Assembly: GCA_965284645.1 (NCBI GenBank)
Contig: OZ260106.1
Location: 3,906,001 to 3,970,000 of the forward strand
DNA length: 64,000 nt
Reading direction: 5' to 3'
DNA from: JAIBAJ01 sp965284645
GTDB taxonomy: Bacteria; Bacteroidota; Bacteroidia; JAIBAJ01
Each line of letters starts with the position of its first letter. Position 1 is the first letter of the stretch. A program made the position numbers and the translations under genes. The notes beneath the pieces were generated by a model. It made no database searches and was not told where the DNA came from. It saw nothing but the letters and a program-made list of their open reading frames with translations. Of the stretch, positions 9,006-18,066 are shown piece after piece.

Positions 9006-10622
9006 TCAACTATCCCTTATAGCTTCCTTTGCCACATTAAAAGCATTGGCCATTAAACTCAAAGTTAAACCCTTGGCAGGCAAATACTTAAAACCAGAGC
9101 CATCACCAATAAATACATTCCTATACCCACTTAACCTTCCATTTTCACGGGTAGTAAAAGGTTCCTCTTGCTCCGAAAAACTTAAAGTCCCAGCATAATG
9201 AATACTCCCGCCTTGTGGTGTCCGAATAGATTTAATCGGAATACAACCTAATCTAATTAAAGCCTTACGATACGCTCCTTCGTTTTTCAATATAGTTTCT
9301 TCCTCTTTCGCAGTGTGCTCATATTCTCCATGCATGAAATCTCCAACAAATTGCGATTCGGAAGGTTTCATCTCAATCCATTTATTTTCACCAAACATTT
9401 CAGGATGATGGATTCCTGCTATAATAAATGCTGATTCCAATAACCGCATAATTTCCTTGGAATAGGAAAAGCCCAAAGGTGCTTCCTTGGCCAATTTAAA
9501 TAATAAGAGTTGCCTGTAGCCAAACAATGCTGCCTGAGATACGATTTCGTTCCTCCCGTTTTTGTCAAAAAATAGCATAGCCTGACATAATCCTGATCGA
9601 TTCCTGTCGAAACCCTTACCCAAATTCGACCATTGCAAGGTGGGCATATATGTATAGGGATTACTTAAAACTGGTAATTTCCGGTGATAAGCCCCTACTG
9701 AACGTAAAACAATCCTTGCAGTAGATAATACACCAGCCGCAATGATCAATTTCTTGCACCTGAACTCCAGTTCTTCCTTTGTCTCTAATGATCTTGCATA
9801 AACCAACACTCCTCCATCTTCCTCTTTAAAATGGGTAACCATCCAACCATCAGCATAAGTAAAATTGGAACGGCCTTTTAATTGATCTATGGTCATCCAA
9901 CTTCTGTAAGTGCTCTTATCGTTATCACCCCAAAATTCCATTTCATAGCCTTGACTTGCTTTCCTTCCTTCATGGGAATGAGTTAATATGGCCATTCCTG
10001 AACGACCCAACCAAAATCCATCCCTATTTAAATCCTTTTTCTTTCGCTCATACCTTTCAAAAATCGACCTCATGGATGAATCCAAAGGTAAAGGCTGATG
10101 CAAGTTCCTCAGATTTCCTATCGAATAGGGTGCTCCATCATCCATGCATCCAGAAATGCCTATCCAGTCCGAAACCTGCTGATAAGCCTTGGACATCTGC
10201 TCAACATTTAAACCACACTGCTTTAACTCGGATTCACTAAATACAAAACACCCAGCCCCCCATCCTCCTCCTAATCCTCCTTTGGCCATGCTTTCAAATG
10301 GAAAAAAACTTTGCGATTGAAACTGCATCCATTCCTCAACCTTTTCTTTCAAATAAATCCTTGGAGGTGTAAGTTGCGAACCTACCCTACTTTCCTCCCA
10401 AACTATGCCTTCAAATTCATCTCCCAAAAAGTACCGGTGTTGCGACCTATCCTTTCTTCTAATCGACTCCCAATCCATATCAGGTATCAATTTTCGCTTT
10501 TCTTCATTCCAAATCCCCGGATCTAAAACCAAGGTATCTTTTCCCGCTTCAACCAAAGTCCTAGCAGCAATGGCACCAGTAGCTCCAGAGCCTACTACAA
10601 TATATTCAAATTGTTTCTCCAA
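9006..10622 (-). CDS. GMC-family FAD-dependent oxidoreductase
   Basis: 538 residues, typical for the family. The N-terminus has the FAD-binding Rossmann motif (IVVGSGATGAIAARTL, residues about 8-23) and an acidic strand end (LVLDPG). A glycine-rich GGLGGGWGAG stretch lies near residue 115. The C-terminus has the GMC_oxred_C pattern (GGSIHYAGT, YRNVFIGDGSGFKYLPAKGLTLSLMANA). Family members oxidise alcohols or sugars with FAD; the substrate cannot be named here. The start is TTG, one base after the stop of the small upstream gene. As last gene of the murQ-to-GMC run it may act on a glycan or lipid intermediate, which is inference. Confidence 0.85.
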   Translation of the reverse strand: MEKQFEYIVVGSGATGAIAARTLVEAGKDTLVLDPGIWNEEKRKLIPDMDWESIRRKDRSQHRYFLGDEFEGIVWEESRVGSQLTPPRIYLKEKVEEWMQFQSQSFFPFESMAKGGLGGGWGAGCFVFSESELKQCGLNVEQMSKAYQQVSDWIGISGCMDDGAPYSIGNLRNLHQPLPLDSSMRSIFERYERKKKDLNRDGFWLGRSGMAILTHSHEGRKASQGYEMEFWGDNDKSTYRSWMTIDQLKGRSNFTYADGWMVTHFKEEDGGVLVYARSLETKEELEFRCKKLIIAAGVLSTARIVLRSVGAYHRKLPVLSNPYTYMPTLQWSNLGKGFDRNRSGLCQAMLFFDKNGRNEIVSQAALFGYRQLLLFKLAKEAPLGFSYSKEIMRLLESAFIIAGIHHPEMFGENKWIEMKPSESQFVGDFMHGEYEHTAKEEETILKNEGAYRKALIRLGCIPIKSIRTPQGGSIHYAGTLSFSEQEEPFTTRENGRLSGYRNVFIGDGSGFKYLPAKGLTLSLMANAFNVAKEAIRDS

Positions 10623-10623
10623 C

Positions 10624-11022
10624 TCAGGACACCTTAATTATAATCAAACCGATTAGGGCAAAAAAAGCTGCTTTCACTCCTTCAAAAACCAACAAAAAAA
10701 ACACTTGTGCCTTATTTCTGGTCTGGGGTAAAAAATCATCACAATAATCTACAGAAGCCTCCAAAATAGCCAACATTACAAAAATTTTTCTTCTGATCTG
10801 ACTTTTCGGACGTACCAAGGCTAATCCTGAATCAATAATCGACATCCAATAAGGCCCTCTCACTGCTTTTCTCCATAACTTCTCTTCTTCTGGTGCGATA
10901 TTTATTGATTGCTTCAAATTGGCTTCAACATAGCGCTGAACCAACTCTTCAGTACATGGTTTACCAACTAAATAATTGGTGATGATCCTAGCCTCCTGTT
11001 CTAATTCATTTTCTAGTTTCAC
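10624..11022 (-). CDS. Small protein of unknown function with a C-terminal membrane helix
   Basis: 132 residues from a GTG start. I do not recognise the family. The first 75 residues are charged and helical; residues about 76-131 are more hydrophobic and end in a clear membrane helix (FEGVKAAFFALIGLIIIKV). It overlaps the end of the DUF2304 gene by 17 bases and stops one base before the GMC oxidoreductase start, so translation of the three is probably coupled. A membrane-associated partner of the oxidoreductase is plausible from position only. Confidence 0.7.
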   Translation of the reverse strand: MKLENELEQEARIITNYLVGKPCTEELVQRYVEANLKQSINIAPEEEKLWRKAVRGPYWMSIIDSGLALVRPKSQIRRKIFVMLAILEASVDYCDDFLPQTRNKAQVFFLLVFEGVKAAFFALIGLIIIKVS

Positions 11023-11368
11023 TTTCCTCTTCTTTAGTTTCCCTTTCTTGTTTCATCAATGCAATCTCCTGGGCCAAGGTTTTGTTTTGCCTAGTAAGCA
11101 TGGAAACGGTTATGGATAAATGCAAAAGGTAAATCAGAATGGCGAAAATAGCCCCTGTAAATACCATATTGGGAGGATCATAAATCCCTATAAATCGACT
11201 CACTACATCCAATCCTTCCCTCCAAAGTGAGAAAACAATCAAAACAGCTGTGCAGAAAATCCACACAAACGCATACTCCTCACGTAATTTACCCTTTACA
11301 ATTAATCGGCTGATATAGACCAGAAAACCAAGACTGACCGCTATGGCAATGAGCTGGATTCTACCCAT
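11006..11368 (-). CDS. DUF2304-family membrane protein
   Basis: 120 residues with three membrane helices (about 4-20, 33-50 and 69-90) and a charged C-terminal tail rich in Lys, Glu and Arg. The EEYAFVWIFCTAVLIVFSLWREGLD stretch at residues about 30-54 is the pattern of the DUF2304 family, small proteins often found near glycosyltransferases and cell-surface glycan genes. The biochemical role is not known. The ATG start follows the stop of the propeller gene by one base, and the 3' end overlaps the next gene by 17 bases. Confidence 0.78.
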   Translation of the reverse strand: MGRIQLIAIAVSLGFLVYISRLIVKGKLREEYAFVWIFCTAVLIVFSLWREGLDVVSRFIGIYDPPNMVFTGAIFAILIYLLHLSITVSMLTRQNKTLAQEIALMKQERETKEEESETRK

Positions 11369-11369
11369 T

Positions 11370-12638
11370 TTAGTTCTTCACGAATTTCTCTTGATATACC
11401 TTTCCTTTCGAAGTCCAATTGACAATATACATACCATTTGACCAGGAAGACACATCCACTTGATTTTCATTTCCTTGGTAAATAAGATGACCTTGCATAT
11501 CTTGAATACTTAAGGATTCAAGTTCCTTTGAAAAGGTAAGAACAGAACTACTTGGATTTGGATAAAAATGATCTTGCCCAACAGATATCGCTTCGGCTTC
11601 CAAGGTTATTCCAGCTGGATTATACAGGGTTAAATTCCCTCCATCAGTCCCAACAAACAAAGTATTGCTTCCTTGTTCCAGAAATATACTATAGATTTTA
11701 TTGGATTGAAGACCTGAATTAGTGAAATTGAATTCATTAACAAAAACCCCATTTTTATATTCTGCTAATGAATAATTATTGTTATATATCAAAGTATCCA
11801 AATCAGGCAAGGTATCCAAAGTAAAAATGGAATCAACAGATATAAAAAACTTGTCGAACCACAAACTTCCATTGTTATCCTCAACGATACGACGATTGTA
11901 AAAATTAGGCAAACCAAAGAATCCAGGAAGGGTATCCCAAGAACTGTTTTCATACTTGTAAACCCCTTCAGCAATCCTCGCTAATGGTACACTTCCCATA
12001 AATCCTAAGGAGAAAACCTGGTTGCTTGGAAATGAACCAGTAGTAAAATTGAAGACCTCCCAAGTATTGTTTGAAAATTTAGCAACCCCTTTATTAAAAG
12101 TTCCTATCCATAAATTATTCGCATCGTATTCAATTGATGTTACCACTGTATCTGGCAAACCTGAATTGGCAGGTGTATAGGTTTGCCAAGTATCACCATT
12201 GATTTTCACCAAACCGCCATTGGTGCCAACCCAAATAAAACCATTCTCATCCTTACGAATAACATTTACTCTATTGCTTGGAAGTAAACTATTTGTCTTA
12301 TCATACACGGTTAATTGGTCTCCAACCATTTTTACTAGTCCTTTTTTTGTACCAAACCATTTGGTACCGTTGTTTGAAATCGCAATAGCTCTTACTTCTT
12401 TATCTGGCATTACAGAATTGGTATCTGTGTATTGAACCCATAAATTTAACCATGGATAAAAATGAGCTGCCCCACCATAAATGGTTCCAACCCAAATGGT
12501 ACCATCGGTATCAAAATCAACTGCTACCACTTCATTGGCTGGTAAACCCGAATTTTGGGTATTATAGGTTCGCCAAATGGCAGAAAAAGATGGGATGGTT
12601 AGTAATAGAAATAAACTTGTGTAAATAGCTTTTTTCAT
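11370..12638 (-). CDS. Secreted beta-propeller (Reg_prop) protein with T9SS sorting domain
   Basis: 422 residues. Signal peptide at 1-18 (MKKAIYTSLFLLLTIPSFS). Repeats of about 45 residues with 'NSGLPxNxVxxIxxDxxGxxWxGT' spacing follow, the two-component-regulator-propeller type of blade. The last 70 residues (FYPNPSSSVLTF, SIQDMQGHLIYQG, SNGMYIVNW, EKFVKN) form a type A T9SS C-terminal sorting domain, so it is exported by the type IX system and fixed to or released from the surface. No histidine kinase part is present, so it is not a hybrid sensor. It lies 71 bases after murQ and one base before the DUF2304 gene. Confidence 0.88.
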   Translation of the reverse strand: MKKAIYTSLFLLLTIPSFSAIWRTYNTQNSGLPANEVVAVDFDTDGTIWVGTIYGGAAHFYPWLNLWVQYTDTNSVMPDKEVRAIAISNNGTKWFGTKKGLVKMVGDQLTVYDKTNSLLPSNRVNVIRKDENGFIWVGTNGGLVKINGDTWQTYTPANSGLPDTVVTSIEYDANNLWIGTFNKGVAKFSNNTWEVFNFTTGSFPSNQVFSLGFMGSVPLARIAEGVYKYENSSWDTLPGFFGLPNFYNRRIVEDNNGSLWFDKFFISVDSIFTLDTLPDLDTLIYNNNYSLAEYKNGVFVNEFNFTNSGLQSNKIYSIFLEQGSNTLFVGTDGGNLTLYNPAGITLEAEAISVGQDHFYPNPSSSVLTFSKELESLSIQDMQGHLIYQGNENQVDVSSWSNGMYIVNWTSKGKVYQEKFVKN

Positions 12639-12709
12639 GCTAGGCTAGAAATTGAGGGGGCAAAGTAAAGAAAATCCCTCGAATAATGCGTTTAGAAGGC
12701 AAAAATAAC

Positions 12710-13525
12710 TTATTGGTCTTTTTGACTGTCTACTGCCTTTCTTACACTACCATGCTTCAATAACAATGCTTGGGCAGCCTCATATTCTATCCCCAATTCC
12801 CTCATAACCATCCAAGTTCCACGATCAACCAACTTATTGTTGCTCAATTGCATATCTACCATCCTGTTGCCCTTTACTCTTCCCAACTGGATCATAGCCG
12901 TAGTGGAAATCATATTTAACACAAGTTTTTGGGCGGTTCCACTTTTCATGCGTGTACTTCCAGTCACAAATTCAGGGCCTACGGCTACTTCAATAGGATA
13001 GGCAGCAACTTGGGCTACCGGACTCCCTGGATTACAGGTGATACACCCTGTTAATATTCCTCGCTGGTTGCATTCTTCCATAGCGGCAATAACATAAGGA
13101 GTTGTTCCCGAAGCTGCAATTCCAATTACACTATCCAGTTCATTTACCATAAACTCTTGTAAGTCTATCCAACCTTGGGTTTTGGAATCCTCGGCAAACT
13201 CTACCGCCTTTCGAATGGCTGAATCGCCTCCTGCAATCAATCCAACCACCAACCCGTGTTCCACTCCAAAAGTCGGAGGACATTCAGAAGCATCTACAAT
13301 ACCCAATCTTCCGCTAGTTCCTGCTCCCATGTAAAACAGCCTTCCTCCTTTCTTCATCCTATTTACTACTTGCTCCATCAAAGCATGGATTTGTGGAATA
13401 GCTTTTTCTACAGCCCAAGCAACTTTCTTGTCTTCGGCATTGATTCCTTCCAGCACCTCCAAAATGCTCATTTTCTCTAAATGATCATAAGAAGAGGCTT
13501 GCTCAGTAATTTTTGTAAATGACAT
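12710..13525 (-). CDS. murQ: N-acetylmuramic acid 6-phosphate etherase
   Basis: 271 residues, slightly shorter than the roughly 300 of E. coli MurQ. The SIS fold signatures are present: GRLFYMGAGTSGRLGIVDASECPPTFG (residues about 62-88, with the substrate-binding Ser/Thr and acidic Glu), VVGLIAGGDSAIRKAVEFAED, GIAASGTTPYV and VTGSTRMKSGTAQKL. MurQ removes D-lactate from MurNAc-6-phosphate to give GlcNAc-6-phosphate during peptidoglycan recycling. It heads a minus-strand run with the propeller, DUF2304, unknown and GMC genes and is transcribed divergently from the fadJ-like gene across 125 bases. Confidence 0.95.
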   Translation of the reverse strand: MSFTKITEQASSYDHLEKMSILEVLEGINAEDKKVAWAVEKAIPQIHALMEQVVNRMKKGGRLFYMGAGTSGRLGIVDASECPPTFGVEHGLVVGLIAGGDSAIRKAVEFAEDSKTQGWIDLQEFMVNELDSVIGIAASGTTPYVIAAMEECNQRGILTGCITCNPGSPVAQVAAYPIEVAVGPEFVTGSTRMKSGTAQKLVLNMISTTAMIQLGRVKGNRMVDMQLSNNKLVDRGTWMVMRELGIEYEAAQALLLKHGSVRKAVDSQKDQ

Positions 13526-13650
13526 GGAATTGTTTTTCTGGGCAAATGTGCTTCAAATTGGATTAAAAATCCCTAATTCGACTAATATTTCCCTTATTTT
13601 CTTTTCTTTACAGCCCAAAGTTTTTACACAACCCCCTTTAAACTATCGTT

Positions 13651-15777
13651 ATGAAGTACGCAAGCTTAGAAAAGCAAGGAGAATTTGCCATTGTATGGTT
13701 GGACCAAGAAGGAGAAAAAGTAAACAAAGTTTCACCAGAGCTTATCCAAGCTTTTGATGGAATATTTAACGAAATTGATGCTGATGCCTCCATAAAAGCT
13801 GTGATTTTAGCCAGTAAAAAGAAAGATTTTATTGCTGGTGCCGATATTGAAATGTTCCAAAAAGTGACAAAAAAAGGTGACTTCGAACCCATTACTCGCC
13901 GCGGGCATGCCTCTTTAAACAAATTGGAAAAAAGCAAAAAACCAATTATTGCCGCTATCCATGGTTCGTGCATGGGTGCCGGATTAGAAATCGCTTTAGC
14001 CTGCCATGGAAGGGTTGTAGCAGACGAAGGAACGGTACTTGCCTTGCCTGAAATCAAATTAGGATTATTACCTGGTGGAGGTGGAACCCAACGTTTGCCA
14101 AGGCTAATTGGCATCCAAAAAGCTTTGGATATCATGCTAACCGGCAAAAATGTATATGGTCGCCAAGCCTATAAAATGGGACTAGCAGACAAGGTCACCA
14201 ACAAAGCCCAATTAATTGATGCCGCTAAATTTTTAGCCAAGGATATTTTGAACGGCAAATTCAAAAGAGAGCGCAAAGCTAGTCTTATGGAAAAAGCCTT
14301 GGAAGGAAACCCCATCGGTCGGGGCATTCTTTTCAAAAAAGCCAAAGAAATGACTTTACGCCAAACTAGGGGCAACTACCCAGCCGCTGAACGTATCTTG
14401 GAATGTGTTGAAATCGGAATGAACCAAGGAATAGAAAAAGGGTATGATGCAGAAGCCGTTAAGTTTGAAGAACTAATCCTAACCAATGTTAGCCGTCAAT
14501 TGATTAACATTTTCTTTGCCATGACTGAGATGAAGAAGAATCCTTGGAAAGAATTGGTTAGACCCGTTAAAACCTTAGGCATGTTAGGGGCTGGCTTTAT
14601 GGGGGCCGGAATCGCCGAAGTTTCTGCCGCAAAAGGCGTGAATGTGTTACTAAAAGACTTAAAAGAAGAGGCTGTTGCTAAAGGTAAAAAAACAATTTGG
14701 GACAACTATTATAAAAAGGTGAAACGCAAGGCAATGACTATGCCTGAAGCCGAGGCCGTTATCAACCGAGTTACGGGTACCACAACTTACGACTATTTTG
14801 ATAAAGTTGATATTATCATCGAAGCTGTGTTAGAAGACCTTTCCATCAAACAAAAGGTTGTAAAAGAAGTGGAAGCATTGGTTCGCCCTGATTGCATCTT
14901 TGCTTCAAACACCTCAGCTTTGCCCATTAAAGCCATCGCCGAAGCCAGCCAAAGACCTGAATTGGTTATCGGTATGCACTATTTCTCCCCTGTTCCAAAA
15001 ATGCCTTTGTTGGAAATTATCATTACTGACAAAACCGCGGATTGGGTGACTGCAACCTGCCTTGATTTAGGTATCAAACAAGGCAAAACATGTATTGTAG
15101 TAAAAGATGGCCCAGGTTTTTACACAACCCGTATTCTTAGTCCTTTCCTTAATGAAGCTATGCTCTTATTAGATGAAGGAGCCGATGCCCTGCAAATAGA
15201 TGAAGTAATGAAAGACTATGGTTTTCCTGTTGGACCCATTACTTTGATGGACGAAGTTGGTATCGATGTGGGCGCTCATATTTATAAAGGTAAAATGACC
15301 CAGGAATTCATTCAATCCCGACAAGGAGCCAAAATCAGCGATGCCATGGTGAGAATGTACGAAGGCGGTTTCCATGGTAGAAAAAACAAAAAAGGGTTTT
15401 ACCTCTACGACGAGAAAGGAAAAAAGGTAAGAGGTAAAATCAATCCAGAAGCCTATAAATTCTTCGGAGGCGAAAACCGCAAAAAAATGGACCGCGCCGA
15501 AATCCAAAACAGAATGGGTATGGTTATGATGAATGAAGCGGCCCTTTGCTTACAAGAAGGAATATTACTTTCAGCTAGGGATGGCGATATGGGTGCGGTT
15601 TTCGGTTTAGGCTTCCCGCCTTTCAGTGGTGGACCATTCCGTATGATGGACCATATGGGATTGGATAAAGTGGAAAGCATCATGAAAGAACTTGCAGCTA
15701 AACATGGCGCCCGATTTACCCCTGCCAACATCATTTCTGAATTAGCAAGCCAAAAGAAGAATTTCCATTCGAAATAG
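13651..15777 (+). CDS. fadJ: Fatty-acid oxidation multifunctional protein (enoyl-CoA hydratase / 3-hydroxyacyl-CoA dehydrogenase)
   Basis: 708 residues, the normal size of FadB/FadJ alpha subunits. The N-terminal crotonase domain has the oxyanion-hole and catalytic region AAIHGSCMGAGLEIALACHG with Glu113, and LPEIKLGLLPGGGGTQRLPRL with Glu134. The NAD-binding dehydrogenase domain begins near 308 (LGAGFMGAGIAEVSAAKG), with the catalytic His in IGMHYFSPVPKMPLLE near 450. Two C-terminal helical domains follow (PGFYTTRILSPFLNEA, GFPPFSGGPFRMMD). It performs two consecutive steps of beta-oxidation. No thiolase (fadA/fadI) is adjacent in this window. Whether it is functionally FadB or FadJ cannot be decided from sequence alone. 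Confidence 0.92.
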   Translation: MKYASLEKQGEFAIVWLDQEGEKVNKVSPELIQAFDGIFNEIDADASIKAVILASKKKDFIAGADIEMFQKVTKKGDFEPITRRGHASLNKLEKSKKPIIAAIHGSCMGAGLEIALACHGRVVADEGTVLALPEIKLGLLPGGGGTQRLPRLIGIQKALDIMLTGKNVYGRQAYKMGLADKVTNKAQLIDAAKFLAKDILNGKFKRERKASLMEKALEGNPIGRGILFKKAKEMTLRQTRGNYPAAERILECVEIGMNQGIEKGYDAEAVKFEELILTNVSRQLINIFFAMTEMKKNPWKELVRPVKTLGMLGAGFMGAGIAEVSAAKGVNVLLKDLKEEAVAKGKKTIWDNYYKKVKRKAMTMPEAEAVINRVTGTTTYDYFDKVDIIIEAVLEDLSIKQKVVKEVEALVRPDCIFASNTSALPIKAIAEASQRPELVIGMHYFSPVPKMPLLEIIITDKTADWVTATCLDLGIKQGKTCIVVKDGPGFYTTRILSPFLNEAMLLLDEGADALQIDEVMKDYGFPVGPITLMDEVGIDVGAHIYKGKMTQEFIQSRQGAKISDAMVRMYEGGFHGRKNKKGFYLYDEKGKKVRGKINPEAYKFFGGENRKKMDRAEIQNRMGMVMMNEAALCLQEGILLSARDGDMGAVFGLGFPPFSGGPFRMMDHMGLDKVESIMKELAAKHGARFTPANIISELASQKKNFHSK

Positions 15778-15823
15778 TTTTTTTTTCGACAAACAAGGTG
15801 CTTTGGTTAACAACTAATTAACC

Positions 15824-15851
15824 TTGCTATGGATAGTTCTTTATAATTTTG
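15824..15851 (+). promoter_or_regulatory. Bacteroidota-type promoter for the TPR-comA-rhodanese run
   Basis: A -33 TTG at 15824-15826 is followed, 17 bases later, by TAATTTTG at 15844-15851, an exact match to the Bacteroidota -7 consensus TAnnTTTG. The ATG of the TPR gene is at 15868, implying a leader of about 10 bases. Confidence 0.6.
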
Positions 15852-15867
15852 CATAAACTCGTTTGAA

Positions 15868-17271
15868 ATGGAGGAAAGTGGCGACGGCTTCCAATACCAA
15901 GAAGCAAAAGAACTTACTGAAACGTTCGAAAAGGCGTTAAAAGCTGGCAATGCCGGATATTTTGATTCAGATCAATTAGAGAAAATCATTGATTTCTGCA
16001 TTGAAGACAATCGATTGGAAACAGCAACCGCCGCGGCCGAACGTGGACTAAAACAATACCCTTATTCTGAGTTTTTCCTCTTAAGAAAAGCTCAACTTTT
16101 GGCGGCTGAAAACAAGTATCATCCCGCACTCGAAATGCTAGGCAAAATTGAGGCTATCGACCCCAACAATGCCGATGTGTTGATTACAAAGGGCACCATT
16201 TACAGCCAAATGGGCATGAACAAAAATGCCCTGCAATGTTTCAACCAAGCCATTAAGGTGGCCGAAAATCCCGACGAAATTTACATGTTCATTGCCTTTG
16301 AATATGAAAACTTGGGATCTTATGAAATGGCCTTGAAGAACCTTAAAAAAGCCGCTGAAATCAATTGGGAAAACGATGCCGTGATTTTCGAAATTGGCTT
16401 TTGCTTCGAAACCCTCGAAAAAACAGAAGAAGCTATTGCCTATTTCGAATATGTAATTGACAAACATCCTTACTCCATGTCGGGTTGGTACAGCTTAGGT
16501 TTGTTCCTAAATAAAAATGGTGCCTACGAAAAAGCTTTGGATGCCTACGACTATGCCATTGCTATTGATGGAGAATTCCCTTCGGCCCACTTCAACAGGG
16601 GAAACACCTTAGCTAACCTTTTCCGGTTCCGCGATGCCATCGAAAGCTACCACGAAGCTTTAAAATTCGAAGACCCAGATCCTATTACCTATTTCTATAT
16701 AGGGGAATGCTATGAACAATTGGGCGAGGCCGATAAAGCCATGTCCAATTACGAAAAAGCCATCAAACTGGATGAACGCTATGCTGAACCTTGGTTCGGT
16801 ATTGCTATGGTGCTCGAAGGACAAGGCCGTTACCAAGAAGCCTTCCATTACATCAAAAAAGCTACGGAACTCCATCCTTCCAATAGTGATTATAACTATT
16901 TACAAGGTGATATTGAAAAAGCTTTGGGCTATACCGAAGAAGCTATTGAAAGCTACCGTTTTGTAGCCAACACCGATCCGGATTTGATTGATATCTGGAC
17001 CGACCTAGCTGACCTCTTGTTCGAAAACGACGAAAAAACCGAAGCCCTTGAAACCATTACAGAAGGAATAAAAAACCATCCCGACGAATCAGAATTCTAC
17101 TATAAAATGGTAGCCTATTTATTGGAATTAGGTATGAAACAAAATGCCTTTGAAGTTCTGCAAACCGCCTTAGAATTGAACTTTATCAAACATGAAAGCC
17201 TTTTCGAGTTTTATCCGCCTGCCCAATACATGCCTGAAATACAGGATTTAATCGAACTGCACAAAAAATGA
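15868..17271 (+). CDS. TPR-repeat protein (cytoplasmic)
   Basis: 467 residues with no signal peptide. Nearly the whole protein is TPR units of about 34 residues, with the usual small-residue and aromatic positions (for example DVLITKGTIYSQMGMNKNAL, SAHFNRGNTLANLFRFRDAI, EPWFGIAMVLEGQGRYQEAF). Residues 1-45 are acidic. TPR arrays are protein-binding scaffolds; no partner can be read off. Its stop overlaps the start of comA by four bases (ATGA), so the two are translationally coupled. A good TAnnTTTG promoter lies just upstream. Confidence 0.85.
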   Translation: MEESGDGFQYQEAKELTETFEKALKAGNAGYFDSDQLEKIIDFCIEDNRLETATAAAERGLKQYPYSEFFLLRKAQLLAAENKYHPALEMLGKIEAIDPNNADVLITKGTIYSQMGMNKNALQCFNQAIKVAENPDEIYMFIAFEYENLGSYEMALKNLKKAAEINWENDAVIFEIGFCFETLEKTEEAIAYFEYVIDKHPYSMSGWYSLGLFLNKNGAYEKALDAYDYAIAIDGEFPSAHFNRGNTLANLFRFRDAIESYHEALKFEDPDPITYFYIGECYEQLGEADKAMSNYEKAIKLDERYAEPWFGIAMVLEGQGRYQEAFHYIKKATELHPSNSDYNYLQGDIEKALGYTEEAIESYRFVANTDPDLIDIWTDLADLLFENDEKTEALETITEGIKNHPDESEFYYKMVAYLLELGMKQNAFEVLQTALELNFIKHESLFEFYPPAQYMPEIQDLIELHKK

Positions 17272-18062
17272 ACTTTGAATTTTCACACTTACCGGCCAGA
17301 CCATCAAAACCTCGAGAAACAGGGTTAACTATGATGATGGACAAAGGGATTTCCCTGCGTCAGGCCGAAGATTTTATTTCTTCATCAGGAGAGTTTACCG
17401 ACCTTATCAAATTGGGTTTTGGCACCTCCTATGTTTCCCAAAACCTCAAACAAAAAATCAAACTTTACCAAGAAGCCAACCTAAAAGTATACCTCGGCGG
17501 AACCCTTTTTGAAGCTTTCTTGGTCCGTAACAAACTAAACGACTACCTCAAATTATTGGACGAGTTGGGTTTGGACACTGCCGAAATTTCCGATGGGTGC
17601 ATTGTAATCGACCACGACAAGAAATGCGAACTTATTCAAAAACTTTCCAAAAACTTTAGGGTACTTTCTGAAGTAGGTTCCAAAGAAGCTGGTATTCTTA
17701 TTCACCCACAACGCTGGAAAAGCATGATGCTAAACGAATTACAAGCGGGTAGCTGGAAAGTAATCGCCGAAGCAAGAGAAAGCGGAAATGTAGGCATTTA
17801 CCGTCCCAACGGAACTGCACATGTGGCCTTGGTAAACCGAATTTTAGAGAAAATACCCCAAGACAAAATCATTTGGGAAGCACCTCAAAAGTCGCAACAG
17901 GTATGGTTTATCAAACAAATTGGGCCCAATGTAAACCTCGGAAACATTGCCGTCGATGAAGTAATTCCCTTGGAGACTTTGAGACTGGGTTTACGAGGCG
18001 ATACATTTTTTACCTTCCTACCTGAAGAAGTAAAGAGTAACTTTGCCCACCAAAAAAGTTAA
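17268..18062 (+). CDS. comA: Phosphosulfolactate synthase (ComA family)
   Basis: 264 residues, family-typical. The ComA barrel signatures are visible: RPSKPRETGLTMMMDKG near the N-terminus, SGEFTDLIKLGFGTSYV (residues 40-56), VYLGGTLFEAFL (about 75-86), TAEISDGCIVI (about 104-114), SEVGSKEAG, and ARESGNVGIY. The family adds sulfite to phosphoenolpyruvate to make phosphosulfolactate. In methanogens this leads to coenzyme M. Bacteria with ComA homologues lack that pathway in most cases and may use it for sulfolactate or related sulfonates. In Bacteroidota a link to sulfonolipids is a hypothesis only. It is coupled to the TPR gene upstream and followed by a rhodanese. Confidence 0.88.
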   Translation: MNFEFSHLPARPSKPRETGLTMMMDKGISLRQAEDFISSSGEFTDLIKLGFGTSYVSQNLKQKIKLYQEANLKVYLGGTLFEAFLVRNKLNDYLKLLDELGLDTAEISDGCIVIDHDKKCELIQKLSKNFRVLSEVGSKEAGILIHPQRWKSMMLNELQAGSWKVIAEARESGNVGIYRPNGTAHVALVNRILEKIPQDKIIWEAPQKSQQVWFIKQIGPNVNLGNIAVDEVIPLETLRLGLRGDTFFTFLPEEVKSNFAHQKS

Positions 18063-18066
18063 ACGT

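Noticed and set aside
13638..14147. 169-codon frame antisense to the fadJ-like gene
   Set aside because: It mirrors a strongly coding sense frame and has no recognisable domain. The same holds for the other long antisense frames inside argS, trhO, sppA and gltX.
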